A stretch of DNA of 64,000 bases from Taibaiella sp041660405 (GCA_041660405.1 JBAZWL010000006.1:62001-126000), one strand, 5' to 3'; counted from the stretch's first letter, positions 1 to 10,756 are shown. Numbers and translations: made by a program. Notes: a model not told the origin generated them from the sequence alone.

Positions 1-3000
1 ACTACAGTATCGCGTGCTGTACAGTTAAAGCCATTGGTAACTCTTACATAATAAGTACCGGTATTAGTTACCGTTCTTGTTTGCCCTGTTGTTCCATTGT
101 CCCAAAGGCGCGATGCAGCAGGATTACCGGCGTTCAACACATAGTTTACGCCAAGACAAAGATTGGTATCATTACCCAGGTTGACTACAGGTGTAGGATT
201 AACAGTAACATTGATCGTATCATTTTTAGAACAGTTGCTGCTATTGGTCACTTTTACGTAGTATGTGCCAGTGGCCGTTACATTCCTGGTCTGATTTGTT
301 GATGCATTATCCCAAAGGTAAGTACCGCCTGTATTTCCTGCGTTTAGCGTAAGTGTATTGCCGGAGCAGAAAGTAGTATCATTTCCGATAAATACAGTTG
401 GTATCGGACTTACATTTAAGGTAACAACTGCTGATGTGTCTTTACAACCAGTAGCTGTAGTAGTAGCAATTACACGGTATGTACCTGCAGTGCCGGTAGT
501 ATAAGTACCGTTAGTTGCACTGCTAATGTTACCGGCAGCATCGCGCCATTGGTAAGTTCCTCCGCCACCAGCAGTAAGGGTAGTAGTTGCACCGCTACAA
601 ATAGTAACAGTACCTGACGGAGTGATCGTTGCAACAGGATTGGGATTTACTGTAGCAATAACAGGAGTACGTGGTGTGCTGCTGCAAATAGCTGTGCCAT
701 TAATCACCATTTTTGGGCGGCTGCTTAATAGTGTACTGTTCATGGTAGATGCATCACAAATTGCTGATGGTAATTGATTATCTGCTTCATAATAGCTATG
801 AGATACAAAAGGAGTGGCATCATATTTAACTGTTGTGCCAGTGCCACCGCCATTGTTATTACTCCAACAGGTTTGAATAACCAGGTTAGAGGTTCCATCC
901 CATAGGTAAGGGCTGGAGAAATTAACGGTGACAAGACCTGATGCAGGTGTAGTTAGTCCCGCTGGGGCAGTGGTTGTATAAACAGGAGTGAGACCACCAA
1001 CAGGAGTAGTTGTTAGTGCGGCTGCGGCCGTAGTTCCGATGCTCATGTTAAAGCCCTCAAATAATCCACCTCCTGCTACAACATCAAATGCAAGAGAATA
1101 AATATTACCAGCTGTTAATCCGGCTGCATTCAATTCTGCAGCTGTAATCAGATTCTGACTCTTAAATCCACCATAATAATGATCAAATGGACTTATTTCA
1201 TCAGCAGAAGAGGTCGAAGATACAGTGGTAGAAGCTCCAGCTCCAACTGTTACTACTCCTTGCACCGGAATTTCTGAACCTACATAATAGGTTGTAGTAC
1301 CAGTAATAGATGGAGTAGTGAATGAATTGCCTGAAGCTAAGCTTGTTCCTCCGGTTAGTCCTGAATACCAGCGCAGTGTTCCATCGGTACCTGTCGCTCC
1401 TAGGGTTAAGGTGCCTGGCCCACAACGACTTGCAGGAGTAGTTCCGGTAATGGCAGGATTATATACTCTTGCAGTATCAGAGGTGGAGTTGAGACAAGTT
1501 GTACCGGCACTGTTCATGATATTAGCTCTGTAATAAGTAGTGCTTGTAGTTACTGGTGTAGTATATGTTGTGGTATTAGCTCCGCTTACATTTGCAAATG
1601 TTGTATTGTTAGCAGAAGATTGCCATTGGATTGTTGCAGCACCATATCCTGTAGCCGGAGTTAATGCCAGTGTTGCAGTTCCTGATACACAAATGGATGA
1701 TGGTGTAGCAGTAGCAGTTACTGCAGCTGGTAACACTGTTTGTATTGTAGTGTCTACTGCAGCACAAAGTGTTGTTGCGTTGGAAGCATTGGCAATATAA
1801 GTCGCTGTACCTGGTGTCGTAGATTTCAGATAAACTGTTGCAGCATTGGTGCCTGTTGTATAAGGAACAGTTGCAGCCGCATCTGTATATAGATTTGTAA
1901 CGGGTGTCCAGTTGTACGTGTTGAAAGAACCCACAGTAGAAGTAACAGCAAGCGGAGTAATTGCGCCATTACAGATAGTCTGATCAGCTGTAATAGTAAA
2001 GGCAGGTGCTGTATTTACAGTAGCTATTACTGGTACACGTGGTCCACTACAAGGTGGCTGATTGAAAATTATATTCAGACGCTGTGTATTCAACGTCGGA
2101 GTAGGGTTATTAGTTGCAAGATCTGGAGACGTTGCACTCGTTGTTGCCGATGCGCAAGTATTATTTGTGGTAGCTGTAAAATAAGTGATTGCGTTATTAG
2201 TCTGGTCGTTACCGGTTTGTCTTAAATCAACTAATATATTTGAAATACCGTCCCATACATAAGGAGTGGCAAATGTAATCGTATTGGCACCAATGGCATG
2301 AGTATAAGTCGATGGCCCGTATACAGTGGCCAGCCCTGTAGTAGTAAAAGCAGTAAGCGTTGACGGTGCTGTACCCATTGCAACGGTAAAGTTGGTAACG
2401 TTGGTACCATCACCCAAGGTTGTAATATTGAAAGTAATAGATGATATGTTACCGGCATTCAATCCGGCAGCGGTCAATTCAGCAGCAGTGTAAACCATCT
2501 GGCACCAATATTGCTTCCATCTGTTACAGAAAGCGGTTGGTTGTGATGTAGCTGAAGTGAGTGTACTATCTGTTCCTATTGTAGCGTTAACAGTTGAACC
2601 CGATTCAGCACTAACATAATAAGTAGTGGTAGTATTAATAGTAGGTGTTGTGAACGGTGAACCGGTACCTAATGAGGAACCTCCTGACGAAGCAGCATAC
2701 CAATTAATTGCACCTTCTGATGCAACTGCTCCTAACGTTACCGTTCCATTACCACATCTTGCTCCCGGTGTGGTTGCAGTAATTAATGGATTATTTACCC
2801 TTACCGTATCAGATACTGAACCAAGACAAGTAACTCCTGCACTGTTCACGATATTAGCTCTGTAATAAGTAGTACTTGTTACAGGCGTAGTATATGTTGC
2901 GGTTGTAGCTCCACTTATATTGGCAAATGTTGTATTATCAGCAGAAGATTGCCACTGGAATGTTGCAGCACCATATCCGGTAGCCGGATTTAATGCGAGT

Positions 3001-6000
3001 ATTGCAGTTCCCGATACACAAATCGGGGATGGCATAGCAATAGTAGTTACTGTAGCCGGTAATACTGTTTGTATTGTAGTGTCAACTGCGGCGCATTGTG
3101 TCGTTGTATTGGAAGCGTTTGCCACGTAAGTAGCTATACCTTCAGTTGTTGATTTCAGGTAAACCGTTGAAGCACTGGTGCCCGTTGTATATGGTATTGT
3201 AGCTGCAGCATCAGTATAAAGATCCGTAATTGGTGTCCAGTTATATACATTGTACGAACCAGCTGGGGAGGTAACAGTAAGCGGAACAATACCACCATTA
3301 CAAACAGTTTGATCAGCTGTAACACTGAAAGCGGGTGCTGTATTTACAGTTGCCGTTACTGGTACACGGGGGCTGGCGCATGCAGTCTGTCCTACGAAAA
3401 CGGTATTAAGCCTGGATGTTGAGGTTGTAGGCGTAGGCCCCGAAGTGTAAAGTGATGGTGTGGCACTGGAAGTAAACGCATAAACAGTAGTGTTACCTGG
3501 TGTCGCGGTAAAGTAAGTTATTGCATTATTAATATTATCCACCCCTGTTTGTCTTAAATCAACTATAATATTCGAAGTCCCATCCCATGAATAAGGACTA
3601 CTAAAAGCGATAGTATTTACGCCTATTGTTTGAGTATAGGTTGAAGGACCGTAAACAGGTGTGAGGCCTGTAGTGGTAAATGCAGATAATGTTGTGTTCG
3701 AAGTTGTACCAAGCATTATAGAAAAGTTGGTAACGTTAGCAGCATCACCAATTGATGTGATGTTAAATTTTAGTGCCGTAATGTTTCCAGCTCTAAGACC
3801 AGATGCAATCAGTTCATCAGCTGTAAATACCATTTGATGCCAATACTGCGTATGTCGATTCATAAATGCAGTTGGGTAACTTGTACCAGAAGTTAGTGTA
3901 GTGGCTGTTCCGATAGCAACTTCACCTGGTGAAGCGCTTTCAGCTTCTACATAATAAGTTGTTGTATTTGAAATGATCGGTGTAACATAAGGTGAACCGG
4001 TTGCAATGCTTGGTCCACCAGTCTGAGTATTGTACCATTTCAATGTTCCTGAACTTGCTGTAGCGCCTAAACTTAATGTACCTGTACCACAACGTTGTGC
4101 CGGTACTGTGTTGGTAACAAGATTGGTAAATGTAACTAATACCGGTGTTGAAGTAGTACTTAACGTTCCACCACAAGTTACTGTAGCTTTAAAATAAGTA
4201 GGCACAAGCGGGATGGTAGTATATGTTGAAGAAGTTGCTCCATTAATAACAGTATAGTTTGTTCCATCAGTTGAACTGTACCATACATAAGCTACAGCAT
4301 TACCTGTTGTTGGAGTCTGTAAGGATACTGTTACTGGTGAACCCAAACATATGGTCGAAGGCGATGCAACAGTATTGCCAGGTGTTGGTGTAGTACAAGT
4401 GAACGCCGGTACGGCATCAAACTCATCTGCTCCGATATCATAGAAAAGAGCGCCACCATTCACAGAACCTGTAGGCCCGGGACGATTGTTGCCGTCATAA
4501 TCTGTATTGAACAATGCAACATTTGTTCCTGCACTCTCTAATACGTTTGCTCCACCTGCAGGAATATGTAAATAAGTAGCATCAGCACCAACGGTACTGA
4601 TAAACGATGGATTATTATCTAAAGAAAACTGGTCACGCGTGATCATGGCAGCTTTATATGCTGTAAGATCCTGGTAAGCATTAGTTCCATCCCAGAAAAT
4701 AACTTTGCTTGCAGAAGGTGTTCCCGAATAGAAGGAATTGGTATTTGAAGCAGCGGCATAAGTAGTCAATGTAGTTCCGCTACGCATATATGATACCGTT
4801 TTTCCGGATCCGACAGCTGTAGCCAGATTTACTACCAGGTTATTTTGTAGCAAAACTGTCGGTGACGTATTTGTATAGATACCTGTAGCGGTAAAGTTTG
4901 TACCACTACTGGTTATAGCACCTATACGTACTGTATTATTGTAAATATTGGAATTGCCTGAAGAAATGTAAATACCTGCAAGGCCAAGATAAGGTGATGA
5001 AGTTGAGGAAAATACTGTTGAAGCAAGATCACCAACCAGGTTATTGTAGATATTAGCAACTGAACTTGCATTATAAATACCATAAACCACACCACCCGTG
5101 CTACTCATGTTTAAACCGTAAACCTTATTTTTATAAACATTAAACGTAGTTCCGGAAGTTCCTGTATTGATACCATAAACCGATCCACCTGTTCCTCCTG
5201 TAGAATTTAGGATGTAAATCGTATTTCCGGAAATGTCAATAGTGGTTCCACTCCCTACGCGGATACCATACATTGTTGTTCCGCTTAAACCAGAAAAGTT
5301 ATATATCTGGTTATTCTGAAACACTTTAGTTCCGGCAGCAGAAGCCTGGGAAATACCATATAGTGTACTTGCTGTAGCTGCAGTAGAACTTAAATTAGTT
5401 ATCGTATTATTATTTATTGTTTCGCTGGAAGATGCAGATGCGGTGAATATTCCGTATAACGTTCCGGCACCGCTCCTGCTAATATTATTAACAGTATTAC
5501 CGTTTACAGACATTGTGGTAGCTGCTCCCCAGGATATTCCATATGAAGTTCCTGTAGTAGTTAGTAACGCTATATTTTTAACCTGGTTGCCATTAATATT
5601 AATAGTATTGGCACTTGCGCCTGTACCATTTACAATACCTGTAAATCCACCAGAAGAAGAGGTAAGTGAAATGTCAGATATTGTATTACCACTAATATTA
5701 CAAGTTGGGGTAGCAGAGGATAACCCTGTGAAGTTGATACCTTGAAATGCTCCGGCAAAGGTACCTGTAAGTGTCAGAGTTCCTGTTCCTGCATTGCTTG
5801 CATAACCAATAGTATTAGCTGTAATTTGAACATTCTGTCCATAAGTACCACTCACAAAATAAATACCATACATGGTACCTGCAGCTGTAAAGTTGTTTGT
5901 TGCGGTCTGATATATTTTATTGTTGGCAATCGTCCAGTCTGTATTTCCTGTAAGTGCATATACACCGGCACAACCACCAGTAAGGAAATAGTCGAAAATC

Positions 6001-7733
6001 TCATTGCTGGCAATTACGATATTGCTATTTGCAATAGTAGCACTGCCAGTAGATCCTTGCGAATAAATTCCTTTTGATGGTAATGTTGTAGCTCCGGTAG
6101 CTCCTATTTTACAATTTACAATAGTATTGTTATCGTTTCCGGTAACAGTACCCGTAGCAAAATAGATAGTCCCGTTATTTGTGCCTAAAGATCCTGTAGA
6201 GGCACCCAGTACAGAGCAATTAACTATGGCAATATTACTGGCATCGTTTATAAAACGGATGGTTGAAGTATTAGCTGAAGATGCAACGCTTGTATTGGAA
6301 ATAGTAAGCCCATTATTTACCCCATCAATAGTAACATAAGTAGCACCATTGAAATCAATAACGGGGTTGTCATTGCTTAAGTTTGTAATGGTTAATCCTG
6401 TTACACCAACGGCCGGACGAATGGTTAATGTCCTGGACGAACTTACGCATGGATTAACAGGGAAAGTGATCGGAAAGGTTTCATTTGCTGATGTGCCAAT
6501 ATATCCTGTTTGCAATTCCAATACTGTATTTCCGCCAAGACCATTTGCATTAATATAAGTTAAGGCATTGGTTAATGATGTAAAGCCTCCTGCAGGGGTA
6601 TTAGGCAATCCTGGTCCAATGGCTACAGTTCCGCTCATCGTACCACAGGCAGTAGTAGACTGTGTTGCTGTCAATGGTGTTACCAGGTTATAAACAGGGC
6701 CGCCACAGGTAGTTCCGGTAGCATAAGTGTATACATAATAAGTATAGTTGGTACCACCACTCAAACCAGGGTCTGCAAATGTAGTGGCCACGCCTGCAGA
6801 TACTACTTTTCCCAAACCTAAAGTCTGACCAACGGTGTAAGTCGTTCCACTTTCAGGGTTGGTTACTGTTGATCCTTGAGGGTATCTAACGACTACATAA
6901 CCTGCAGGGCTTCCTGTAGCTGCAGTAAAACTTCCTGAAATTTGTGAGGTAGAGTTAGGTGTTAATACAAGAGCAGTAGCCTGAGTAGCTGGTGCAGCAC
7001 AAGGTGCTTGTGCCCCTACTGCAAAAACACTAAATAAGGTACCTGAAGAATTATTGGTTAATGTTATTGAACTTATCGTTTTGAAGTAATTCGCTCCTGC
7101 TATGGCAACCGGTATTTCATACAGGTATTGGCAGGTACCACCATTACAGGTCGTAGAGTTGTTATTGATTCTGTAGTATGATTGGGAAGTAAGCTTATAA
7201 GTACCACCACCACCACACCAGTCCGGAGCAGCAGGTGCGTTTGTAATGGTTTGTGATGTAGCATCAGTAAAATTAACTACAGCGGTAAAGCTAGATGCGC
7301 CGCTACCACCAAGGCAAACAAGGTATAGTTTTGCAGCTGATACAGGAGTAGTTAAGGTAAGCGTTCCGGTAGCATTATATGCCATCTGCAATACGTTGTT
7401 ATTAGTAGCTGTTCCGTTACCGTAAGATTGCAGGGTATAAGTAATCCCTGTGTTATTCGTAACGTTGGTACTTGTAACGGTATTTGTAGCAGGCAAAGCC
7501 GTTGCACCCGAAGCGCATATGCCACTACCGGGATTAAAAGTTGAACTCACAAATACATAAGGTGGTACGGCCACATCGGCAGAAGCGTTAGTCGAAAAAC
7601 TTCCCGCTCCTACGGCTCCATCTGCCACAATATCTGCATTAAAGCCCGTGACAGGAACATTCGAAAATTGAGCAAAGGCCGGCAACATAAAGGCACAGCA
7701 CAATAGCATCAGTAAAGTAATCTTTTTCATCAT
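1..7733 (-). CDS. Giant secreted Ig-like / beta-helix surface protein, C-terminus outside window
   Basis: The frame is open from the paired ATG codons at 7733 and 7730 to the left edge, more than 2,570 codons without a stop. It opens with MMKKITLLMLLCCAFMLPAFAQ, a signal peptide. Residues about 22-240 look like a lectin-type domain, about 240-370 like fibronectin III (GYVVVRYP), and about 380-1100 like a right-handed beta-helix with repeated YNNxI and YGIY strings. From about 1100 to 2350 there are Ig-like domains and three long modules, two of them about 443 aa apart. The last visible part holds GTYYVKVTN-type Ig repeats. Such proteins are surface adhesins or gliding-type proteins, usually exported by type IX secretion. 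The sorting domain would lie outside the window, so that route is inferred. The composition is rich in Thr, Ser, Asn and Gly. Short plus-strand ORFs across it are shadows. Confidence 0.9.
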   Translation of the reverse strand, partial: MMKKITLLMLLCCAFMLPAFAQFSNVPVTGFNADIVADGAVGAGSFSTNASADVAVPPYVFVSSTFNPGSGICASGATALPATNTVTSTNVTNNTGITYTLQSYGNGTATNNNVLQMAYNATGTLTLTTPVSAAKLYLVCLGGSGASSFTAVVNFTDATSQTITNAPAAPDWCGGGGTYKLTSQSYYRINNNSTTCNGGTCQYLYEIPVAIAGANYFKTISSITLTNNSSGTLFSVFAVGAQAPCAAPATQATALVLTPNSTSQISGSFTAATGSPAGYVVVRYPQGSTVTNPESGTTYTVGQTLGLGKVVSAGVATTFADPGLSGGTNYTYYVYTYATGTTCGGPVYNLVTPLTATQSTTACGTMSGTVAIGPGLPNTPAGGFTSLTNALTYINANGLGGNTVLELQTGYIGTSANETFPITFPVNPCVSSSRTLTIRPAVGVTGLTITNLSNDNPVIDFNGATYVTIDGVNNGLTISNTSVASSANTSTIRFINDASNIAIVNCSVLGASTGSLGTNNGTIYFATGTVTGNDNNTIVNCKIGATGATTLPSKGIYSQGSTGSATIANSNIVIASNEIFDYFLTGGCAGVYALTGNTDWTIANNKIYQTATNNFTAAGTMYGIYFVSGTYGQNVQITANTIGYASNAGTGTLTLTGTFAGAFQGINFTGLSSATPTCNISGNTISDISLTSSSGGFTGIVNGTGASANTININGNQVKNIALLTTTGTSYGISWGAATTMSVNGNTVNNISRSGAGTLYGIFTASASSSETINNNTITNLSSTAATASTLYGISQASAAGTKVFQNNQIYNFSGLSGTTMYGIRVGSGTTIDISGNTIYILNSTGGTGGSVYGINTGTSGTTFNVYKNKVYGLNMSSTGGVVYGIYNASSVANIYNNLVGDLASTVFSSTSSPYLGLAGIYISSGNSNIYNNTVRIGAITSSGTNFTATGIYTNTSPTVLLQNNLVVNLATAVGSGKTVSYMRSGTTLTTYAAASNTNSFYSGTPSASKVIFWDGTNAYQDLTAYKAAMITRDQFSLDNNPSFISTVGADATYLHIPAGGANVLESAGTNVALFNTDYDGNNRPGPTGSVNGGALFYDIGADEFDAVPAFTCTTPTPGNTVASPSTICLGSPVTVSLQTPTTGNAVAYVWYSSTDGTNYTVINGATSSTYTTIPLVPTYFKATVTCGGTLSTTSTPVLVTFTNLVTNTVPAQRCGTGTLSLGATASSGTLKWYNTQTGGPSIATGSPYVTPIISNTTTYYVEAESASPGEVAIGTATTLTSGTSYPTAFMNRHTQYWHQMVFTADELIASGLRAGNITALKFNITSIGDAANVTNFSIMLGTTSNTTLSAFTTTGLTPVYGPSTYTQTIGVNTIAFSSPYSWDGTSNIIVDLRQTGVDNINNAITYFTATPGNTTVYAFTSSATPSLYTSGPTPTTSTSRLNTVFVGQTACASPRVPVTATVNTAPAFSVTADQTVCNGGIVPLTVTSPAGSYNVYNWTPITDLYTDAAATIPYTTGTSASTVYLKSTTEGIATYVANASNTTTQCAAVDTTIQTVLPATVTTIAMPSPICVSGTAILALNPATGYGAATFQWQSSADNTTFANISGATTATYTTPVTSTTYYRANIVNSAGVTCLGSVSDTVRVNNPLITATTPGARCGNGTVTLGAVASEGAINWYAASSGGSSLGTGSPFTTPTINTTTTYYVSAESGSTVNATIGTDSTLTSATSQPTAFCNRWKQYWCQMVYTAAELTAAGLNAGNISSITFNITTLGDGTNVTNFTVAMGTAPSTLTAFTTTGLATVYGPSTYTHAIGANTITFATPYVWDGISNILVDLRQTGNDQTNNAITYFTATTNNTCASATTSATSPDLATNNPTPTLNTQRLNIIFNQPPCSGPRVPVIATVNTAPAFTITADQTICNGAITPLAVTSTVGSFNTYNWTPVTNLYTDAAATVPYTTGTNAATVYLKSTTPGTATYIANASNATTLCAAVDTTIQTVLPAAVTATATPSSICVSGTATLALTPATGYGAATIQWQSSANNTTFANVSGANTTTYTTPVTTSTTYYRANIMNSAGTTCLNSTSDTARVYNPAITGTTPASRCGPGTLTLGATGTDGTLRWYSGLTGGTSLASGNSFTTPSITGTTTYYVGSEIPVQGVVTVGAGASTTVSSTSSADEISPFDHYYGGFKSQNLITAAELNAAGLTAGNIYSLAFDVVAGGGLFEGFNMSIGTTAAAALTTTPVGGLTPVYTTTAPAGLTTPASGLVTVNFSSPYLWDGTSNLVIQTCWSNNNGGGTGTTVKYDATPFVSHSYYEADNQLPSAICDASTMNSTLLSSRPKMVINGTAICSSTPRTPVIATVNPNPVATITPSGTVTICSGATTTLTAGGGGTYQWRDAAGNISSATNGTYTTGTAGTYRVIATTTATGCKDTSAVVTLNVSPIPTVFIGNDTTFCSGNTLTLNAGNTGGTYLWDNASTNQTRNVTATGTYYVKVTNSSNCSKNDTINVTVNPTPVVNLGNDTNLCLGVNYVLNAGNPAASRLWDNGTTGQTRTVTNTGTYYVRVTNGFNCTARDTV
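1310..3975 (-). repeat. Tandem 443-aa modules inside the giant surface gene
   Basis: Two consecutive blocks of about 1,329-1,332 bp are strongly similar. For example AGCAGAAGAT is at 1611 and again at 2940, and the block around 2301 recurs at 3633. Each encodes three Ig-like domains followed by an approximately 180-aa module containing WDG(I/T)SNI(L/I)VDLRQTG. A third, more diverged module lies at about 640-1310 (WDGTSNLVIQTCW). The repeat is in frame, so copy number could change by recombination without breaking the gene. Confidence 0.8.
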
Positions 7734-8051
7734 AAAATTTGGATTTTAAAACTGCCTATGGTTATTCAGGACATAGGTAATCCTCAAAAGAGTTTTAATA
7801 GGTAGGGTTTGATAAAAGTTAAGTGATTAAAAATTGTGTCTACTCGTAAATGGTTAATATTCAGCATTAAATAAAAATAAATGCTCAAAAATCTTACACA
7901 GTTAAAGAATTCTTAAAGAAAAGGTAAATGTAGAACTTTAATTTTGAATTTATTACCGAAAAAGTGCGTCTCATTCGATTCTTTTGTTAAAGAAAGAAGG
8001 GTCATAATGAATTCATTATGATTTAATTACTTCATAATCAAACGTATGGAT
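7734..8051. other. Intergenic stretch upstream of the giant gene
   Basis: AT-rich and without a credible gene. A CAAACGTA at 8039-8046 is a minus-strand TACGTTTG and could be the -7 box of the surface protein, leaving a leader of about 300 nt. No matching -33 TTG was seen, so this is weak. Confidence 0.4.
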
Positions 8052-8083
8052 AAAAAAAAGCCCCGAAACGAATTTCGGGGCTG
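8052..8083 (-). terminator. Intrinsic terminator after DUF3098 gene
   Basis: A 9-bp perfect stem (GCCCCGAAA, loop CGAA, TTTCGGGGC; 8060-8081) is followed on the minus strand by eight T. It lies 24 nt past the stop of the DUF3098 gene. Confidence 0.9.
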
Positions 8084-8106
8084 CAAATACATAAAGATGT
8101 GGATAG

Positions 8107-8394
8107 TTAATCTTTTATTGTCGTTTTTGGCTTACGCATAATAGCTACTACTTCTACCACAAAACCTGCTATAATCAATATAGGTGCAAGCGTAATACGG
8201 CGGAAGCTATAGATCTCCTCTTTATTAAAAACATGAGGATCCGTGCTTTTGCCACCAGCCATAAGCACAAAGCCCAGAAGGATAAGCGCAAGGCCGGCAA
8301 ACATGATGTAATAATTCGTTTTATCAAAAAGGAAAAGAGAATTTCCAGGTTTTTTACCTTTTGAAGTATCTTTTGGTGGATTGACTACTGCCAT
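8107..8394 (-). CDS. DUF3098 domain membrane protein
   Basis: A 95-aa protein with two transmembrane helices (about residues 27-46 and 70-86) and a lysine-rich cytoplasmic C-terminus. The segment NYYIMFAGLALILLGF followed by a (S)TDP...F(N)KEEIYSFRR stretch is characteristic of the DUF3098 family. In Bacteroidota this family sits directly downstream of ftsX, as here (57-nt gap). The function is unknown; an accessory role with FtsX in the envelope is only suggested by this context. It is the last gene before a strong terminator. Confidence 0.85.
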   Translation of the reverse strand: MAVVNPPKDTSKGKKPGNSLFLFDKTNYYIMFAGLALILLGFVLMAGGKSTDPHVFNKEEIYSFRRITLAPILIIAGFVVEVVAIMRKPKTTIKD

Positions 8395-8450
8395 GATAAT
8401 TTGTTTACGGGGTCAAAAATAATGTATTGATTTGATTCTTTGCTATAAAC

Positions 8451-9296
8451 CTAATAAAGATCGTCTAATTTTAATTTAAGGTATTTTACTACCGATCTGT
8501 GTGTACTCAAAACCGAGATCAGAACACCAAGCAGCAAAATGATTACAATCAGGATACTGATGGAAAGATAATCTTTGAAAATGCTAAGCTGTGACAAAAC
8601 AGAACTTGCAAAATACATCAGTAAGAATAAGCCCGCTACAGCAATAAGTCCACTTATGAGCCCGGTAACAATAGCCCGTTTATCAAATGGTTTTGCAATG
8701 AACCATCGGGTAGCGCCTACCATTTGCATGGTTTTTATCAATATTCTATTACTGAACATGGCCAGTCTTACGGTGTTGTCAATAATAATAATAACGGCAA
8801 TAAACAAGATCAGTGCAATGGCCCCCAGCACAAGTCCTATCTTACGGAAGGTTGCATTCATTTTGTCTACCATTACTTTTTCATAAGCTACTTCCCGGAC
8901 AATATTACTTTGCATCAAAAACTGTTTGATCTTATTGATGCTGTCTGTATTTACATAATCGGATTTCAGGTTCAGCTTGATAGAAGTGTATAATGGATTG
9001 ATATCAAGAAGTTGCATGAAATCTTCTCCCATATCTTTCTTCATTTGCTCGGCAGCTTCCTCTTTAGTTACAATAGCAGATTTACTTACGAAAGGCTGTT
9101 TCTGTAAAATTTCCTGAAGCTCCTGCGATTTTTCGGTGCGGGTATTGTCATGCAATATTACCTGGAGTTCTACCTGCTCTTTAAAATAGCGGGTCATGGA
9201 CCTACCGTTGATCACAAGCCAACCTATAGTACCCAACAGAAATAAAACAAGAGAAATGCCAATGATAGAATATATATATGAAGGTGCTTTTTTCAT
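8451..9296 (-). CDS. ftsX: Cell division permease FtsX
   Basis: At 281 aa it matches FtsX. It has an N-terminal transmembrane helix (about residues 8-30), a periplasmic domain of about 130 aa (containing VELQVILHDNTRTEKSQELQ), then three helices, with the FtsX-permease segment IKTMQMVGATRWFI near residue 185. FtsX pairs with the ATPase FtsE and relays ATP hydrolysis to periplasmic peptidoglycan hydrolases at the septum. No ftsE is adjacent, which is usual in Bacteroidota. It is followed by DUF3098 in the same direction, so the two are probably co-transcribed. Confidence 0.9.
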   Translation of the reverse strand: MKKAPSYIYSIIGISLVLFLLGTIGWLVINGRSMTRYFKEQVELQVILHDNTRTEKSQELQEILQKQPFVSKSAIVTKEEAAEQMKKDMGEDFMQLLDINPLYTSIKLNLKSDYVNTDSINKIKQFLMQSNIVREVAYEKVMVDKMNATFRKIGLVLGAIALILFIAVIIIIDNTVRLAMFSNRILIKTMQMVGATRWFIAKPFDKRAIVTGLISGLIAVAGLFLLMYFASSVLSQLSIFKDYLSISILIVIILLLGVLISVLSTHRSVVKYLKLKLDDLY

Positions 9297-9491
9297 TCCA
9301 GTATTTTATGGGGTTTCCGGATGTAAACCAGATACATTTTCCCGATGATATATGATAATCCTTTTAGCCGCAAGGCCAGCAAAAATAAAAATTTGACGCT
9401 AAAGGAACATATTTAATTTCAGACACAAAGGCAAATTAGGCAAATACACGATTGCATCAAATATTTTAACCTTAATTAACGCCTTCAGGCA

Positions 9492-10730
9492 CTATTTAAA
9501 ACGCAGGGCTTTAACGATATTAATACTCTTAACCATAAGCGCAGGCAGCACCATAATCAACATGCTAAAGGCCAATGTACACACATCTATAAGGACCACA
9601 TGCCAGGCTACCAGTTTTACCGGAGCGTACTGCATGTAATAGGCGCTTTCGTCCATAGTAATAAAGTGAGTATAGTATTGCAGCAGGCAAAATCCTATAC
9701 CAAATAATGTTCCGATCAAAATTCCTTTTAAGGCAACATTGGCCGCATGGTATAAAAATATTTTTTGCATCCTGCCTGAAGTCATACCCAATGCTTTTAA
9801 GGTTCCGATCATATTGGTGCGCTCCATGATAAAAATAAGTAAAGCCGTAGCCATATTAATTACGGCAACCACTGCCATAATAGCCAATATTACATAAGCA
9901 TTGGTATTCATCAACCCGAGCCAGTTAAATATATTGGGGTAGAGCTCCTGCATGGTAGTGCGGCTCATGGGAGGTTCCAGGTATTTGCGATAAATACGCT
10001 CGGCGATAGTATCAGATTTTTGATAGTCGTCAATGGAAACCTGGTACCCATTAATATCATCGCTGGCCCAATTGCTGATCCTGCGTAATAATCTTATGTC
10101 GCAAAAAGAAAAAGTATTGTCGATCTCCTCCATACCACTATGAAAGGTGCCACAGATCTGCAGTTTTCTTACCCTGGGGAAATCCTGCTCCGGATCAATA
10201 AAAAATACCTGCACGGTATCGCCAATCTTTCTATTAAGTTTATCCATTATAGTCTGGGAAACTACAATCTGATGTGCGTAAGTACTATCTCTGAAATCAG
10301 GAATCTTGCCGGAAAAAGTTATTGCTTGGTTGCTTTTCCAGTTGTATAAACTATCTACACCTTTTAGTTTAATACCCTGCATCAGGTTGCCGGTATTTAA
10401 TATGGCGGCTTTCAGTGCAAACGGATGGACTTCCTGTACTCCAGGTTCCGTTTTTATTTCCTGAAGTAGTTTGCTGCTATACTTAAACGGTTCGGGCGTA
10501 ATAATGGAGGCACCGGGGTTGGGATTGAAAGGTGCAATCTGGATATGACCCCAGAATACAAATATTTTGTCTTTGATTGTTTCTTTAAAGCCAAATACTA
10601 CAGCAACAGAAATAATCATGATAGCAACACTTAGCGAAGTGGCCACCGTGGCCAGCCTGATGATGAATCTTGAAAAAGAGGCTTTGCGATTAGATGCAAT
10701 ACGCCTTGCTATGAAAAAAGATAAATTCAA
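9492..10730 (-). CDS. Lipoprotein-release ABC transporter permease, LolC/LolE type
   Basis: A 412-aa protein with one N-terminal helix (about 28-50), a large periplasmic MacB_PCD-like domain to about residue 270, and three C-terminal helices. ERTNMIGTLKALGMTSGRMQKIF is the FtsX-type permease signature. The family moves lipoproteins from the inner membrane to LolA, or acts in related envelope export. The start is TTG; an in-frame stop lies four codons upstream and an excellent promoter ends 27 nt before it, so no earlier start is possible. The ATPase partner is not in the window. Confidence 0.85.
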   Translation of the reverse strand: MNLSFFIARRIASNRKASFSRFIIRLATVATSLSVAIMIISVAVVFGFKETIKDKIFVFWGHIQIAPFNPNPGASIITPEPFKYSSKLLQEIKTEPGVQEVHPFALKAAILNTGNLMQGIKLKGVDSLYNWKSNQAITFSGKIPDFRDSTYAHQIVVSQTIMDKLNRKIGDTVQVFFIDPEQDFPRVRKLQICGTFHSGMEEIDNTFSFCDIRLLRRISNWASDDINGYQVSIDDYQKSDTIAERIYRKYLEPPMSRTTMQELYPNIFNWLGLMNTNAYVILAIMAVVAVINMATALLIFIMERTNMIGTLKALGMTSGRMQKIFLYHAANVALKGILIGTLFGIGFCLLQYYTHFITMDESAYYMQYAPVKLVAWHVVLIDVCTLAFSMLIMVLPALMVKSINIVKALRFK

Positions 10731-10756
10731 GCAGCTCTGTTATAATAGGTGAGTAG

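Noticed and set aside
81..6558. Several plus-strand and minus-strand ORFs of 60-110 codons over the giant gene
   Set aside because: They lie antisense or out of frame to an open frame of more than 2,570 codons, with Val/Ala/Thr-rich or Cys-rich nonsense composition.
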